Below, in pieces: positions 47,011-59,280 of a DNA stretch of 64,000 bases. Positions within the stretch are counted from its first letter, which is position 1; each line of letters begins with the position of its first letter. Position numbers and translations under genes: made by a program. The notes beneath the pieces are model-generated. The model ran no database searches. It was not told the DNA's origin and worked only from the letters and a program-made list of their open reading frames with translations. Source of the stretch: Callaeas wilsoni (taxonomy: Eukaryota > Chordata > Aves > Passeriformes > Callaeidae); the NCBI GenBank assembly GCA_013398955.1, contig VWPU01009428.1, positions 1 through 64,000 on the forward strand, given 5' to 3'.

Positions 47011-47619
47011 CTTGAGAACTCACTGTAACCTACTGTATTCTCTCATAGATGAGAATTTCTCCCTTTCCATAGCTGGAATTTTTGAAATGGCTGAGAGCTT
47101 GTTCAGCAAACCAAAGAGTTCTAGGCATATACTTTCTTCAACTTTCCTTACTGACTAGAGTGAGCACTCACTGTTCAGTCTTCTGTATATTCCTCATGTT
47201 GCTTGAACTGGCTCTGACCTATCCCTGCACACCTTGCAATGGTGTTTCCACAGCTCTCCATCACATCAGGATGACAAGAACAGGCGGAGGAGCATGATGT
47301 CAGCCAGCTATGGTTGCTTCTGAAACAACTTTCTGTGAAGCTTCCAGGCAACCCATAAAGCAGAATAAGCAGTCCTTGTACCCCCACATTCTGAAACAGC
47401 ACCAGTGTTGTCCTAGCAAAACTAGTTCAATTCTAGCAAGTACAAGCAAATGTCAGTAGTGTTGTCACAAGAGTGCAAGGACAAGAACCATAATCAACTT
47501 GAAGTTTAAACCATTACAGAACAGTTTTCAGTGTAAATGTAGCAGCTATTTTATATTAGCATTTCATTCTTGCTGTCCAGTTTTAATTTGCTGGTATGCT
47601 CATATTAATCATACATTAC

Positions 47620-47774
47620 CTTCATCTGTGGTGAAAGTATTTCCTTTTCTTTCATTGATTCCGTAATATCTGGAATCATTCCCTGGCATCGCAGATAAGC
47701 CATGACATTGGCATCTAGGTGATCTGATGTTTGTAGCTCCTGCTTTAGATTAGCTGCCAAATTTGATCTGGTAT
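47620..47774 (-). CDS. PCNT: PCNT coding exon (EKEILSPQMK)
   Basis: Exon of 155 bases, in phase 1, out phase 0, acceptor TTCAG, donor GTAATG. It encodes NLAANLKQELQTSDHLDANV and ends MKEKEILSPQMK. The equivalent human stretch is MKEKEVRPKHVK, so the bird sequence is closer here to the form I recall for AKAP9. Confidence 0.92.
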
Positions 47775-48226
47775 CTGAAGGAAGAGACAACCCCCCATTC
47801 CCGTAAATTGTTATAAATACGGAAACAACTTGAAACTAGAACAACCACTTGCAAAATAACCATGATTTCTTCTGCTCTTAAGAATATAGGGTCAGATTGA
47901 GTTGGTTGGTTGACATCTCAACTAACTTAAACAAGTTAAAAGTTAGTAAGTTGCCATTAGAACCAGAGAAAGTGTTGTAGTTAAGTCAGAACCCCTTAAA
48001 CCCCCTGCCTCTGTCCTGTATGTAAAGATGAAAAGGTAAAAGCAGGCACAACATACATACAGATATCTAGATATATATGTATGTATGTTTCTAAACAAAG
48101 AACCATCTGCCTAAGGCATAGCTTTCCAATTAAAGACCCACAGTAGAAGAAAATGGGAGAAAGGAGAAACACGTTTTAATATTGAAGTTTGCAAAAGGTA
48201 AAAAGAATCTACAAAGTTCAACTTAC

Positions 48227-48377
48227 TGCTGCCACATCCATCACTCATCGCAGATGCTCTTGATCTTTCATCATCTTGTAAATCAGAAGAGGTTAAAGTC
48301 AGATTATCAGCTTCTCTCATCTGCTTGAGAATAAATTTTTCACGTAACTTTGGTTTTCTGAATGCAGCTGTTGGTTT
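48227..48377 (-). CDS. PCNT: PCNT coding exon (linker); weak acceptor
   Basis: Exon of 151 bases, in phase 0, out phase 1, donor GTAAGT. It encodes KPTAAFRKPKLREKFILKQM and ends MSDGCGSS. The acceptor AATGCAG lacks a good pyrimidine tract. I chose it because a TAA lies just upstream in frame and because later AG dinucleotides break the phase set by both neighbours. The start is therefore less certain than the end. Confidence 0.8.
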
Positions 48378-49033
48378 CTGCATTTATGACAACTTTGTTA
48401 CTAGTGCGGACTTTAGCAAATGCCTACTTGATCGAAGTGTTAGAGGCGGCAAATACCACGATTAATGCAACACTGGTGCTCTCTGGAAGCCATTCCATCT
48501 CAATTTTTTCTCTTTTAATAGTCTTAAGAAAGATACATGTATTTATATTTAATTACCCATCAAAGTAAGGCACAAAAATATACAGCTAAAGATAAATTTT
48601 CTGAAGGTACAGACTTTATCTTCCTGTGAAATTACAGAACACAGACAATATAAAAGTATATGTATACAGTATATAAAATATTGCCATTAAAAAGAAAAAC
48701 CTTTATTCTCCAGTTTTGAAAGAGTCTCTTCTAACACTCAACAACAGATTGCTTAAGAAGTGGGAAGCTGTTACAGTACACTGAGTACTGTGGTAGCCAA
48801 GGTTTTACAGGTTTAGCTCAATTACTGACACATTAAGTGTTATCACAAATTTATCAGTTATTATCACAGTAAGAGAGGAACTAATAACTGTATCTCCAGA
48901 AGTTCATTGGACCTACTCTCAGCAGAGTCTAGGTTTCTATTACTTGGAGCCCATGGCCCCTCAATGATCCCAGGGGACAGAGCTGAGCAGTCTTGTTTAA
49001 TAAGAAGTAAATCAGATGTGAAATATCACTTAC

Positions 49034-49561
49034 CAGAATCTTCTTCTCCATATCTTCGTCATCATCAACAGAATAGGTACTTTCAGAGAAAGCTGGAGAT
49101 TTTCTATCTATTCCCACTGCTGTGTCACCACTACCATTTTCATCCAGGTTAGAATATCCCAGTGACATGGAATTACCTCCTTGCAGGGATGACCTTGTGT
49201 GCCCAATTTCAAAATCTGTGTTTTCAGCTTCTGAGAAGGGTGTCAGGTGAAGCGTTGGTTGAAGTTCCATGCTTATATCTTGCTTTCTCATGATCTCAGG
49301 CGAGCCCCATGAAGACATACTTGCAATTAAATTCTGGAAATCTTTTGGAGTCTCTTTGTTTATGTTCAAATTGTGTTTTGGTGAATCAGGAGTTTGATGA
49401 ATTTCCAACATTTGCTGGCAACGCTTTTTCAAATCTTGATCCCATTCAGAGCTGCGGATCATGTCCAACTCCTGGTGCAAGATATTTTCTTGCAATTGCT
49501 TAATCTGCGTTTTTGGATTTTTATTGTGAATTGTCAAGTCAAACATAACTTCGTCTTTTTC
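49034..49561 (-). CDS. PCNT: PCNT coding exon (non-coil linker with SSWGSPE motif)
   Basis: Exon of 528 bases, 176 codons, phase 0/0, acceptor ATTACAG, donor GTAAGT. It starts with a helix (EKDEVMFDLTIHNKNPKTQI), then becomes Ser- and Asp-rich. MSSWGSPEIMRK followed by LHLTPFSEA corresponds to human LSSWSSPEVLRK and LPVTPHSGA. An acidic end (SVDDDEDMEKKIL) closes it. The linker separates the central coiled coils from the C-terminal block. Confidence 0.93.
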
Positions 49562-51465
49562 CTGTAATGAAATAACACATATTAATTGTTTAATGGAATT
49601 TGAGTATGATTTTACAAACTGAGAAACATGCACTAAAAAAAGACCTTTTAGAATTGACTGATTTTTCCTTCAATTGCTTTATCTAACTAATTTTAAGATA
49701 AAATTACTTCTAAGTAATTTTAAGATAAAATTACTCTTTTAACCTCTGATTTTGTGACTGAGTCTAAATAATGCATTATTCTAAAAGATATTTTAGATTA
49801 TTTTAAACCTGTCAACATGGAAATTTCGTTTCATCCTCCATATCTGTAAGTTTGTCAGATACAGTGAATAATTGTTATCTTTCTCATTTTAGACCATCAC
49901 CTTAATCCTTTTGTGTTAATCATCCCTCTTTATCATTAGTTTTAAGCCTAGTGGTAGCTGCCAGGACTTTACTCTTTTTGCTGCTCCTCCAGCTTTCATT
50001 TTAATATATTTCCTAATTTCCACACTGTTTCCACTTTTGAACCCAAGCATAACTGTATGAGGGGTCTTTGCTCCCCTAAGAATGCTGTGAGTATTATACT
50101 TTTTCTAATACTAGGATGAACTAGATCCATAGAAAAAAGTCTAATGTAATGAATGCTTGAAGACATGCTAGTTTATTTACTTTGATTTAACATATTCTCC
50201 AATTTTGATAATTATCCCTCCTCAGCCTACTTAAAAACTTCTAGCATTTAAACATGGAAATACATATACTGACATATAAACATCAATTTAAACCTTTCAG
50301 GGTCTGAGTTACTACTTGAAAAGTGATTTTTAAATCATTTAACTGCCCCCAGCATGCCAGCATTCCCTGATATCCTTCAAAATGTTACCAATTCTCTCTT
50401 CATGGGATCCTAAGTTACTTCTGTTTTTTAAATCAGGGATCTGACAATCCCTACCTGTATAAACAACATGGTCCAGTAGCCACTGGACTGGAAGTCTGTT
50501 GCCTTGTACAGACACATTCCATGGTCTGAAGTACATCAATCTGCATGGGTCATTTAACACTTTTCCCATCTGTTTCCTTTTCCTGAGAGATTTCTGGGGC
50601 AGACCCTGAATGTACAGTGTCACCCAGGCACTGATGGCACTACTCCAAACTTGAACTTCCAGGCAAATAAAAATATAAACACCAGGAATGATCACACGTT
50701 TTGCATAGCTACACTCTTCATTTCTGCTTTAAAAATAAACATGTCATTTACACAGCAATTATACTATCATTTCTTTAAATAAGTCAACTACTTTGGATGA
50801 TTATTATAACATACTGCCAAGCAGGGCCCTGAAAATCCACATAAGGCTGACACTGAATGTTTTTCTTTTCCTATGTACTCCAACTCTTCATATAAGCCCT
50901 CTTAACTAGCACTTATCACCTCTGTAAGCCAGCCTTTAAAGACAGTAAGTTGGTGTATAACAGATTTCTACAGCTCTCTGAAAAAAGGGTTATTTGTGTC
51001 CTACTGCTTTCTAAAATTGAGTGATTTAGTAAGAATTTAAGAATATTAGGTTACTTGCAGCAAATGGTTCTAGAAAAGATTCAGAATAATTACAAGAAAG
51101 AGTCACAGTAAATAAGAATTTCTGAAAATAAAAGGAGACACAATGAAGTGTTTTCAAGTAGCTCTCCAATACAGCCATGAAGGATGGAAAACAGTCTTGG
51201 TAGCTCATGGTGGCTGGCTCATTGCTTGGCTGGCAGATGCCCATCCTCTCACTCTCCCTCCTCAACAGATCAGGAAGAAAAGAAATTAGCTGGGAAGAGC
51301 TCACAGGTGGAGAGAAAGGTAGGGATATCACCTCCTAACTACTCTCACAGGCAAAATAGAGGAAAATGGAAAAGGGGAAAATGTATTTAATCTATTAATC
51401 TAGAAATAGATTATTCTAAAAAAATCTCGACAACAAATAATACTATTAAAAATCAAATCATGTAC
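49562..51465 (-). other. PCNT: PCNT intron, 1.9 kb
   Basis: No exon or known transposable element was recognised. A 21-bp unit is directly repeated near 49688-49735. Minus-strand open frames at 50339-50695 and 51026-51331 have no coiled-coil character and no splice context. Confidence 0.55.
49688..49735. repeat. Direct repeat of about 21 bp, two copies
   Basis: The AT-rich unit beginning TAATTTTAAGATAAAATTAC occurs twice, 27 bases apart, just outside a PCNT exon acceptor. It looks like a local duplication. Confidence 0.75.
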
Positions 51466-52557
51466 CAGTTTAGCAGGAGAGGAAGCCAATACTCCAAATG
51501 ACTGATCAATATTTGCTTCTAATTCCTGCATTCCATTTTTAAGGGCTACATCTTTTCTTTTGCTCTGGCAGAATGGCTTGAGAAATTTAGTCTCTTCATG
51601 ACCTACTTGCTCTGCCAGCTTGCAAGACTCCAACTGTGGAAGAACTTCAGCTCTTTCCAATCGTAAGGCTTCAAGCTCTTTCATATGGGCCTTGATTTCA
51701 CCTTTCAGTTTTGCAGTGCTCCCTTGTAGTTCCTTGATTTCTCTCAGATAAGCTACTTCTTTCTGATTCAGTTCTTGCACCTGGAAATCAAGTCTAGAAA
51801 CTTCTAACTGAAGACTGTAAACATCTTGTGCCTGACTTGCATCTCTCTTTTTGAACTCTGTTTGGAGCTCTGCTGCCTTTTTGGTTAAGTACTGCAGCTC
51901 GGTTGCGTCAGCTTCTCTTTGATCTGCCATTGTCTTAATTTGCATCTCTTTCTCTAGAATATTTGCTTCTCTTTCTCTCACCTTATCTTCAAGTTCTTGA
52001 ACTCGAGATGTCTCAGCCTCTCTCTGACTTTGGGAAATGATGTATTCGTTGTGAAGTGCCTGGTGCTGGATTCTCAGGGAGGTGAGCTCTGCAACAGACT
52101 GCTCTGATGACTCTTGCAACTGTTGGCATTTTTTCTCCAAAATTTCCACTTCTGTTTTGAACTGCAATTGCTTTTTTTCTAGCTGCTGCTGCAGAGCTTC
52201 TTTAGAAGCTGAGACAAGCTCCAGTTCCTCCTGAAGTTCTCTCACTTTGGAGAATAGTGATGTGTTTCTTCTGTTTGGATCAGGATCATCCTGACAATCT
52301 ACCAGTCCCTTCTTCAACTCATTCTGAAGGTTTTCCACTGACTTTCCCAATGCAGCTTCACAGAAATAATCTTGGTTATCACTATCTTCATGACATACTG
52401 GTCCAAATTGTGCCAGCTCTTTTTGAAGCTTCTCAATTACTCCATGAAGTTGCTCCACCTCCTCATCCTTGTCCCTACGCAGCCTCTCCTGGTCACCGCG
52501 AAGGTGCTCAACCAGTGATATGAGTTCTTCAATTTCAGGTTTTTGGTCTTCTGCAAC
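51466..52557 (-). CDS. PCNT: PCNT large coiled-coil exon, 364 codons
   Basis: The longest exon here, 1,092 bases in phase 0/0, acceptor TTTAG, donor GTACAT. It starts VAEDQKPEIEELISLVEHL and contains EEVEQLHGVIEKLQKELAQF and GPVCHEDSD. These match human AEEIEQLHEVIEKLQHELSLM and GPVVHEVSD closely. The rest is uninterrupted heptad coiled coil, ending SFGVLASSPAKL. The translation stays open some 66 bases past the donor before a stop, so exon extension is possible, but the next exon joins in phase. Confidence 0.95.
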
Positions 52558-52818
52558 CTAAACAAAAGGATAAGGACTGAATATTACTGTATATAGGCAA
52601 TTATTATTGCACATGGAGTTTATATTTCTCTTCTGAATCATGCAGGCATTAAATCAGACATTTAACAGCAAGAAGAACCACACATTTCAGCTGGTAACTT
52701 CTCAAAATAATCTCTACTTTCCTAAGAGAATTATCAAACAGATTTCATTTACAGTAAGAATCTGCACATCTTGCTTCCCCCAAAAATCAAGGAATGAACA
52801 TATAGTAAGCACTCTTAC

Positions 52819-52989
52819 TTTATTCTCCAGAGCACTCTGCAGCTCATGCTGAAGTCTCTTCATCTCCTCATTCAAGTGATCAATTTCTTGATTCTTTTCT
52901 TCAAGCAGTGCTTGTGGGAATGACAAAGCTGAGGAATCACTAATACCCAGGTCCTGGCTTTGCTTCACAGGAAGTTTTGTTAGATCCTC
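52819..52989 (-). CDS. PCNT: PCNT coding exon (coiled coil)
   Basis: Exon of 171 bases, 57 codons, phase 0/0, acceptor GGTCAG, donor GTAAGA. It encodes EDLTKLPVKQSQDLGISDSS and then ALLEEKNQEIDHLNEEMKRL, a typical charged coiled coil. It falls where human pericentrin varies between transcripts. Confidence 0.92.
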
Positions 52990-53414
52990 CTGACCAGAAA
53001 AAACAATCTCATTATAACAGAGTGACTTTCTCTCTCAACCTAATGGCAGAACAGAATTAGGGGCTTTATGCAAACATTCTCCTCTTTACTATAATGGTGA
53101 AGAGCTCAGGAACACAACTACAGCTTCTCTGGGTTTGCACCACTGTATTAGACTGCCCCAACCCAGAAAATAACCTCAGCTTTTGATTTAAATCAAATCA
53201 CTGTAGAAGATAATGCTACAAGCATGAATCTTGAATACTGGGGGGCTTTGGTTCTACAATACCCAGCATTAGTCTTGTAAAGGCAATGCAACATTCTGCT
53301 GGCAAGAGAAACAACCCAAATATCTGTTTACAACATCATGAGATGAAGACTTCAACACTCGAGAAAGCAGGTCTTTAACATTTTAGGCAGTGCACTAAAC
53401 CTAGAGGAACCTAC

Positions 53415-53567
53415 CTTCAAGTGTGCATTCTCTGCCTGAAGCTGGATGATGTTGGAAGTACTAAAGTTTTTTCGTATCTCTAACTGCAAGTTCAGCTGCA
53501 ATATCTCCTCATCTTTCTTGCTCAAGTTATCTTTATAATGTTCTACTTGGTCTTGCAAGTTGGCAAT
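53415..53567 (-). CDS. PCNT: PCNT coding exon (coiled coil)
   Basis: Exon of 153 bases, 51 codons, phase 0/0. The acceptor AAG follows a pure T run, and the donor is GTAGGT. It encodes IANLQDQVEHYKDNLSKKDE and continues EILQLNLQLEI, which fits human LKEQLEKMKGDLESKNEEILHLNLKLDM. Confidence 0.93.
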
Positions 53568-53709
53568 CTTAAAAAAAAAAAAGCATAGTTGTTTCAATTA
53601 AGTCCTCTAAGATAAAAATTGATTCATTGTATTATTTAATGACAAGAAGTAACTTCAGCAAATTCAATTATTTAAACTCTAATCAACCTGCATTAATAAA
53701 ATACCTGAC

Positions 53710-54410
53710 TGTCTTGGGGTGATTCTATGACCATACTGTATTCCCCATCGCCTGCTTGATTTCTAGTGTACCGTTAAATTGCAAAGGGGCGAGAGAGAAG
53801 CTGAGAGAACTCTTCAAAGCGGCCAGCTTGACCTTGTAACTAGAATGTTTTGCATTCTTTTCTCTCCCGATTCTGACAACATTTGGTTGGTTAGAGGACT
53901 TTTGCTCTCTAGTCTCTTCGGCTTTCAGCAGAGAAGGGACTGTGATCTGCCTCAGCGGCTTCTTTTCCTTTTTGGACTGTTTTTGGCTTGCTTTTCATCC
54001 GAGACCAGCTACCATCTCCGGACCTGCTCGGCGGGACCCTCCAAGGGGGATCGTCGAACCCTGCCTGGCCGGCCCAGCCCAGCTCAGGACTGCAGGTTTT
54101 ATCTACAGAAAGAACTCTAAAATCCATAGTCCGCCTTTAGGGGATAGGGGAGGGGGTTTCAGTATCCTTTTTTCCCTGTGCCAGCGGGGGACTCTGTTTG
54201 TTAAATAAATAGGGTTTTTTCACTTTCACTCGAGAAATTATTTTCCCGAACCCATGGAGGAGGTGCGGCCGGGGCCTGCTTGCCTAGCAGGCAGGAGAGA
54301 GAGAGTGAGAGAGAGAGAGAGGGAGAGGGAGAGAGCGAGAGAGCGAGAGCGAGAGAGAGAGACGCCCCTCTCGGGTTGTTTCCTCCTGGATTTGTGTCCA
54401 AACCAGCACA
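53710..54410 (+). mobile_element. Solo LTR, 701 bp, with near-perfect target duplication
   Basis: The element begins TGTCTTGGGGTGATTC and ends CCAAACCAGCACA, so it has TG...CA ends. The flanks are CTGAC (53705-53709) and TTGAC (54411-54415), a 5-bp duplication with one mismatch. An AATAAA at 54204-54209 sets the plus orientation. The part after the poly(A) signal contains a GA-rich simple repeat. No internal retroviral genes are attached. It sits in a PCNT intron, antisense to the gene, 142 bases upstream of the exon starting at 53567. A 5-bp duplication is typical of class II or III avian elements; the family is not assigned. Confidence 0.85.
54293..54362. repeat. GA-rich microsatellite in the LTR
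   Basis: About 70 bases of GAGA repeats interrupted by GGGA and GCGA units, inside the 3' part of the LTR. Simple repeats of this kind vary in length between individuals. Confidence 0.85.
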
Positions 54411-55406
54411 TTGACACATAAAAAGAGAGTGAGAAGCTTGTGTTCCAGCTCCTCATCTGCAAAACCAAAGTACTGCAAAGGTGGGTTACTGTTTCCTTTT
54501 TTAAAAATCTACCTGCTCACAAGAGATCCATTAATCTGTATCATGAACGATCAAGGCTTGACTGATGTCATTTGATGTAACAATATGAGACATATTAGCA
54601 TTTGATGTGCAACAATGACAAGCAGTCAATATAAACACCATCCTTCTCCTCCCAGAAGCCAGAAATGAGCATTGCACTGCCAATCCCAACAACACAGACA
54701 ACAAAGAGATGATTCAATAACCACACTTTTCTCTGCAGTGTGATGTTGCCATCCACTGTTTTTATAATCTCTTGCCTTAATGGGTAGCAAGGTATAGCGG
54801 CTTTGGGAATTATGATTGTTGAAATCAGACTTCATAAGAGAAATGGAAATTCCATCTTTAAGAAATTAATTTTTATTATCTTGTACTGCTCTTGAAAGAA
54901 TGGTGTACGATTGAATGAAGGATCACTCTTGTTTTTTTCTTTACACATCCTTAACTAGACTATGTTTCTGTATCACAGATATTATAATAATTATGTAAGA
55001 ACAATATAAACATTCAGTGGGGTTGTGTATGCATTTATACATGTAAATCCAATAAAAGTTCCAAATATTTTGACCAATTTCTCTGTGTTTCTTCTTAGCT
55101 TGACACAAAAACTCATCACAAACATTCTCTCAAAACAGGTTAAATTACACCATTATGGGTAATTGCCCTTTCTGGTCTTAAAAGAATTATCTGTCACTCT
55201 CAAACAAAAACTTATCTACCTACTTCAACTTGGGAAAGAAAGAAAAATCAGTTTACAACTGATACTGATCAGTCTCAAAGTTACATGAATCATCACAAGA
55301 CAGTTTGTAGCAGGCAGGGAGATGGACATAGAACAAACCAAGAAAAAGGAAGGTTAGTTGAGACCAAAGCAACTCAAAGTCTGCAAAACTCTCCCAAAGC
55401 TCTCAC

Positions 55407-55577
55407 CTCTCTCTCCTTGGCCTGAAGTGCTTCCTGCTCTGCCTGTAGCTGCTCCTTCAGCAGCGGGGCAGAACTGCCATCCACTGGCACTCGGTGCCTT
55501 GCTTCATCCAGTTTTGACTGCAGGGCAGAAATCTGGATCAGGTTATTGTACTGCTGCTGTTGCAATGCCTCTTTATC
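55407..55577 (-). CDS. PCNT: PCNT coding exon (coiled coil)
   Basis: Exon of 171 bases, phase 0/0, acceptor TTTCAG, donor GTGAGA. It begins DKEALQQQQYNNL and includes LQSKLDEARHRVPVDG. This fits human DKEVLKKQQ to LQSTLDAGRCPEP, with the previous exon ending ELKQ like human GLEQ. Confidence 0.92.
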
Positions 55578-57127
55578 CTGAAAAATGATTTTTAAAAAAT
55601 GTTAGAACTAATTGCTGTCAATATGCAAACCTACTTAACCAGAACAATCCTGCTGAAACACTTCATCAACCCTGACACACCCAATACAAGAAGAAAAGTA
55701 CATAATCCCAATGGCCTATAAAGAAATAGGAATTCGAAACAACTGAATGTTTTTAGCTGATTTATGGTTTTACCCCTTTATTTTTTGTAATCCAAGTTTA
55801 ACAACTTCTGAAAATTTAGCATTCATTGATAAATTATACTTTCTCAGTTACACAGCATTTTATATGTTCAAGAACATAACATCTTGTTCTTGTAGTCATT
55901 TCTAAATTTATTATGATACCATATATGTGCCAAACTTAAATTTGACATAATTTAAGAAATTAAGAGTTCTGGGTAGATCAAAACCTACTCACAAATACAT
56001 CAAGTTCAGACAGAATGTGATAAAGCAGCACTAAGTTTGTCCAACCTGTGATCTGCTAAGCTACCACAGCTTATTTTATTTGAAAAGTTGTTTTTTGATG
56101 CTCCTTCTCTTACATTGTTTCTCAGGAGCTGGGTCAGTCCAAGGAGGAAAGGTTCACTTGGGAATTGTCCAAACAATAAGCATACACACCCGCACTTAAT
56201 ACAGTAAAGCCTGACAAAAAACCTAAGGCAGTAATTGCCTCTGCTGTTCAACACTTACTCTGCTCATAGTTTAATGCACATATCTTTAATAGGTTATTTT
56301 AGACTCATTGTATGATATGTAAAAAAATACATAAATTTAACCATCTTTTCTCTAGTTCAAGAGATCTAAGACTCAGAGTACATCTTCTGATTGTAAACTG
56401 AAAGTAGTACCAATTAAAAAAATTAGAAAAAATTGCAAAGTTAAAATGGAAATTTTTTCTTGCCCTTGCATGAAACCTGTGATATCAGCCAGCCCCTCTG
56501 GCAGCCCCTCAGGAAAGAACACACATAAACCAAACCCCAAGCAACAGCAGAGCCTTTTTTTTTTGTTTGTTTTTTATCAACTAAAAATGTTACCCAAACC
56601 ACACTGATCACTGACCAAAACCCTTCAGCCAAAACATGCAATCTGGGCTCCTGCAGAAGCGGGCTGCATTAGCTCCAGCCTTTCCTGGACAGCAAAGCTG
56701 CTAGTGTGCAGTGTTGGTACAGCTCTACACACAAGAGTTCAGTTCCTCCTGGCAATCTCCAGTTGCCATGTCCTGAGGTTGCTACAGTGACCCAGCAAAA
56801 TTAAGTGGCAAAGTAGGCAAAAATCAGGGCTTTATATAATGCACCTTCACTGTAAAACTTTCTGGGTGGTCATTCACGTGTAGTTTAACCTTGGTGTCTT
56901 CTTCCATGAATCCCAAAATCCACAGGAGAGCAGACTCCCTAAATTAGCCCCACTTTTTAGATCTCAAGCTGATGCCTTAGGATTTTAGCTTTATATTTTT
57001 ATATGTTTATAATCCTACAGTTCTTTAGTGTGTAACTCTGAGCTCCATGTAGAGTGTTAGCTACTGCTTTCCTCATTTTGATGAGACAACAATTCCTCTC
57101 TAGGCCTAAGGATCAAGGACACCTCAC

Positions 57128-57406
57128 TGTTTCAGGCCCTGAGAAATGGAAACAAAAGTGAGTCGGGGGGAGCAAACTGGGAGAATGGGACTCCACTACC
57201 TGAAGCTGTAATTGGACAATAAACCTCTGATATGCAACTGAACAAAACTTACATCTGTCTGAAAAACATGTGACTGTGTCCATCCTGGGTGTAGTCTCTG
57301 CGAGACTCCTGTACTGCCCAAGGTGTACCCTGTGAAGGCCTTTTAATAAATACCTACCCTTTATCCTTTCACTCTGTCTAGCCTCTGTTCCAGCCTCTAC
57401 AAGGCA
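57128..57406 (+). mobile_element. Probable short solo LTR (gammaretrovirus-like)
   Basis: The segment starts TGTTTCAGGCCCTGAG, carries an AATAAA at 57345-57350 and ends near GGCA. The flanks are TCAC and TCAA, an imperfect 4-bp duplication that would suit a class I element. Both boundaries are tentative. It lies antisense to PCNT in an intron. Confidence 0.45.
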
Positions 57407-57828
57407 TCAAAGCAAAAGGATGAACAATCCTCCCAACACAACCCTATCCAGAAGCTTCAATGTTACATATCAGCAACCTGAATCACTGAAAGGAATTGGA
57501 GCAGGATAGAACAAAGACCTGCTCCATGCACATCAGCAGGGCAAATGAATCTGTTAGCTGTGACTTTATACAGTATTCCTCACAAACCCCCTCACAAACT
57601 GTTCTATGTTCAAGACATTCTATTTCCCAACCTATTTCTTATTTCTCCGTCACCTGCAATACATGCATTTTTCATATGTTGGAATTTGGGGGACAATAAA
57701 ACTCAGCAATTACCATTCACATCAATCATATTTTTACAGAAAAATGCCATGGCATGTAATTGTTCTTAGAGCTCTATTGGAACTTATTTATTGCACAAAA
57801 TTTATTCAAGACAAGCTATTACAATGCT

Positions 57829-58308
57829 TCAGGTGGCAAATTGAATAGTATAACCTTGTTTAGATTGGATGAATTTGTTTCTGGGGAAAAAAGAAAAATC
57901 AAACTCAAGAGTGTCCAAGTTTGGCTTACTTAAGATATGTACAAAACACCAATTGATGGGGACACTCACACAACTAAAAGAATATTCTGAATTCACATGG
58001 ATAAAGAAAGTCCATTTAACAGCAAGACAAGATTCCAGAGAAAACAGCAACTTGCCAACTGCAAGCAGCACCACAGTCTCCATCCACTCCAAGGCAGACA
58101 GAAAGTAAATGGGCATGGCTTTCGTATGTTTGGATAAAACCATAGAAAAAATTAGGCTGGGAAAAGTCTTTAGAGTTCTCTGACTTGAAGCATAACCAAG
58201 GTCGCTCTGCTCAGGCAATTCTTGTATCTCCCAGTCAGAGACACCACTGCCACTCTGAGCGTCCTTTAAGGAGTGGCTGCCCCCAGTGTGACTACTTCCC
58301 CCTTCCAT
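57829..58308 (-). other. Unexplained 159-codon open frame inside a PCNT intron
   Basis: An open frame on the same strand as PCNT. Its first 50 or so codons look protein-like: rich in Ser, Gly, Asp, Glu and Gln, with a core SDWEIQELPEQSDLGY. The rest is hydrophobic and looks like translated intron. I see no convincing polypyrimidine tract before it and no good donor after it, and the flanking PCNT exons already join in phase 0. I do not recognise the peptide. It could be a skipped or ancient exon, a retrocopy fragment, or chance. Confidence 0.25.
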
Positions 58309-59052
58309 TTAATTGGAATTTTCCCTTTTTTATGTGCATATTTTCTCATCCTTTCATTTGCACCTTCTAGTCTGACTCCACCTTCTTATAACCTCATCTT
58401 ACGCAACTGTACGCAACAATATCTCCACAAAGCTTTCAACAATACTCAGCCAAGGAAAATTATTGGGAGAAAACTGAACATTCAGTTTCAGATGGTAAAA
58501 AAAGTTACTCTTATGTTTGCTAACTTTTGCTAAATGGATTGTAATTCTTAACTCTAGGCCGTGATTAACTCTGTAGTAGTAACAAAGCACTAGAAGTTTT
58601 GGACTATGGCAAACAGATCTGGCTTCAAAGACACAGAGCAAGAAGGGCTACAGATTAAGATAATTTGATTCTAAACACAGGTACTCATTGAAGACTCTCA
58701 GTGTTTGATATTCAGTAACACTACCTTCTCAGAAACTTCCAGACAAGCACAAGAGCAGCTCTGAAGCAGCAACATAAAAGCAGCCTCCATAGTAGGACTT
58801 TGAGTAAGTCTTGCTTAAGTCTTATAAGTAATATCTAAGTACATACTGCTTGCAAGTAGTACATAAGTCTTTATAATGGACTTAGACTTCGTAGAACCAG
58901 AGATTTAAAACTGCGGCTGTGATATATGCCATTAATACATCAGTTTAACTCACCACTGGGTGCCAGACAGCGTCACAAACACTACTGACAACCCTCATAA
59001 AGCCACTGTCATGTAATGCCAACCCCATTTAAATAAGGATTTAAAAAAATAC

Positions 59053-59280
59053 CTGTTTCAGTTCAGTTTCCACTTTCTTCATTTTCTGCAGCTGTTGTTC
59101 CAAGCTGTGTACAGTCTTTGAGACCTCAGCTCCACTGAGCTTCAGCTCTTGGATCTGTGCCACCAGTTTTTCTATCTCTTTATCACGAGCTGCAATTTCT
59201 TGGTGTTTTCGCTCCTTTTCTAGTAACAGTTTATTGTAATCATCCATCTTCTCTTTTATTTCTGCTTGCAAAGATTCTAC
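59053..59280 (-). CDS. PCNT: PCNT coding exon (coiled coil)
   Basis: Exon of 228 bases, 76 codons, phase 0/0, with acceptor TGTAG and donor GTATTT. It encodes VESLQAEIKEKMDDYNKLL and continues to VETELKQ. The position and pattern match human GEVELLQQKLREKLDEFNEL. The acceptor leaves a TAG followed by GTAG, so a 4-base shift is possible in principle, but only this boundary keeps frame. Confidence 0.92.

Larger units (their letters stand above)
55578..59052 (-). other. PCNT: PCNT intron, 3.5 kb, with LTR and an unexplained ORF
   Basis: Apart from the probable short LTR at 57128-57406 and the minus-strand open frame at 57829-58308 (both listed separately), I recognise nothing in this intron. 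The human protein runs directly from the exon on its right to the exon on its left, so no further exon is expected. Confidence 0.5.

Noticed and set aside
53710..54410. Same LTR family as the three ERVL-like copies, because of the similar TGTCTTGG start
   Set aside because: Only the first few bases agree. Length, poly(A) signal position and interior differ, and in its true orientation the ERVL-like LTR begins TGTTAGGG.
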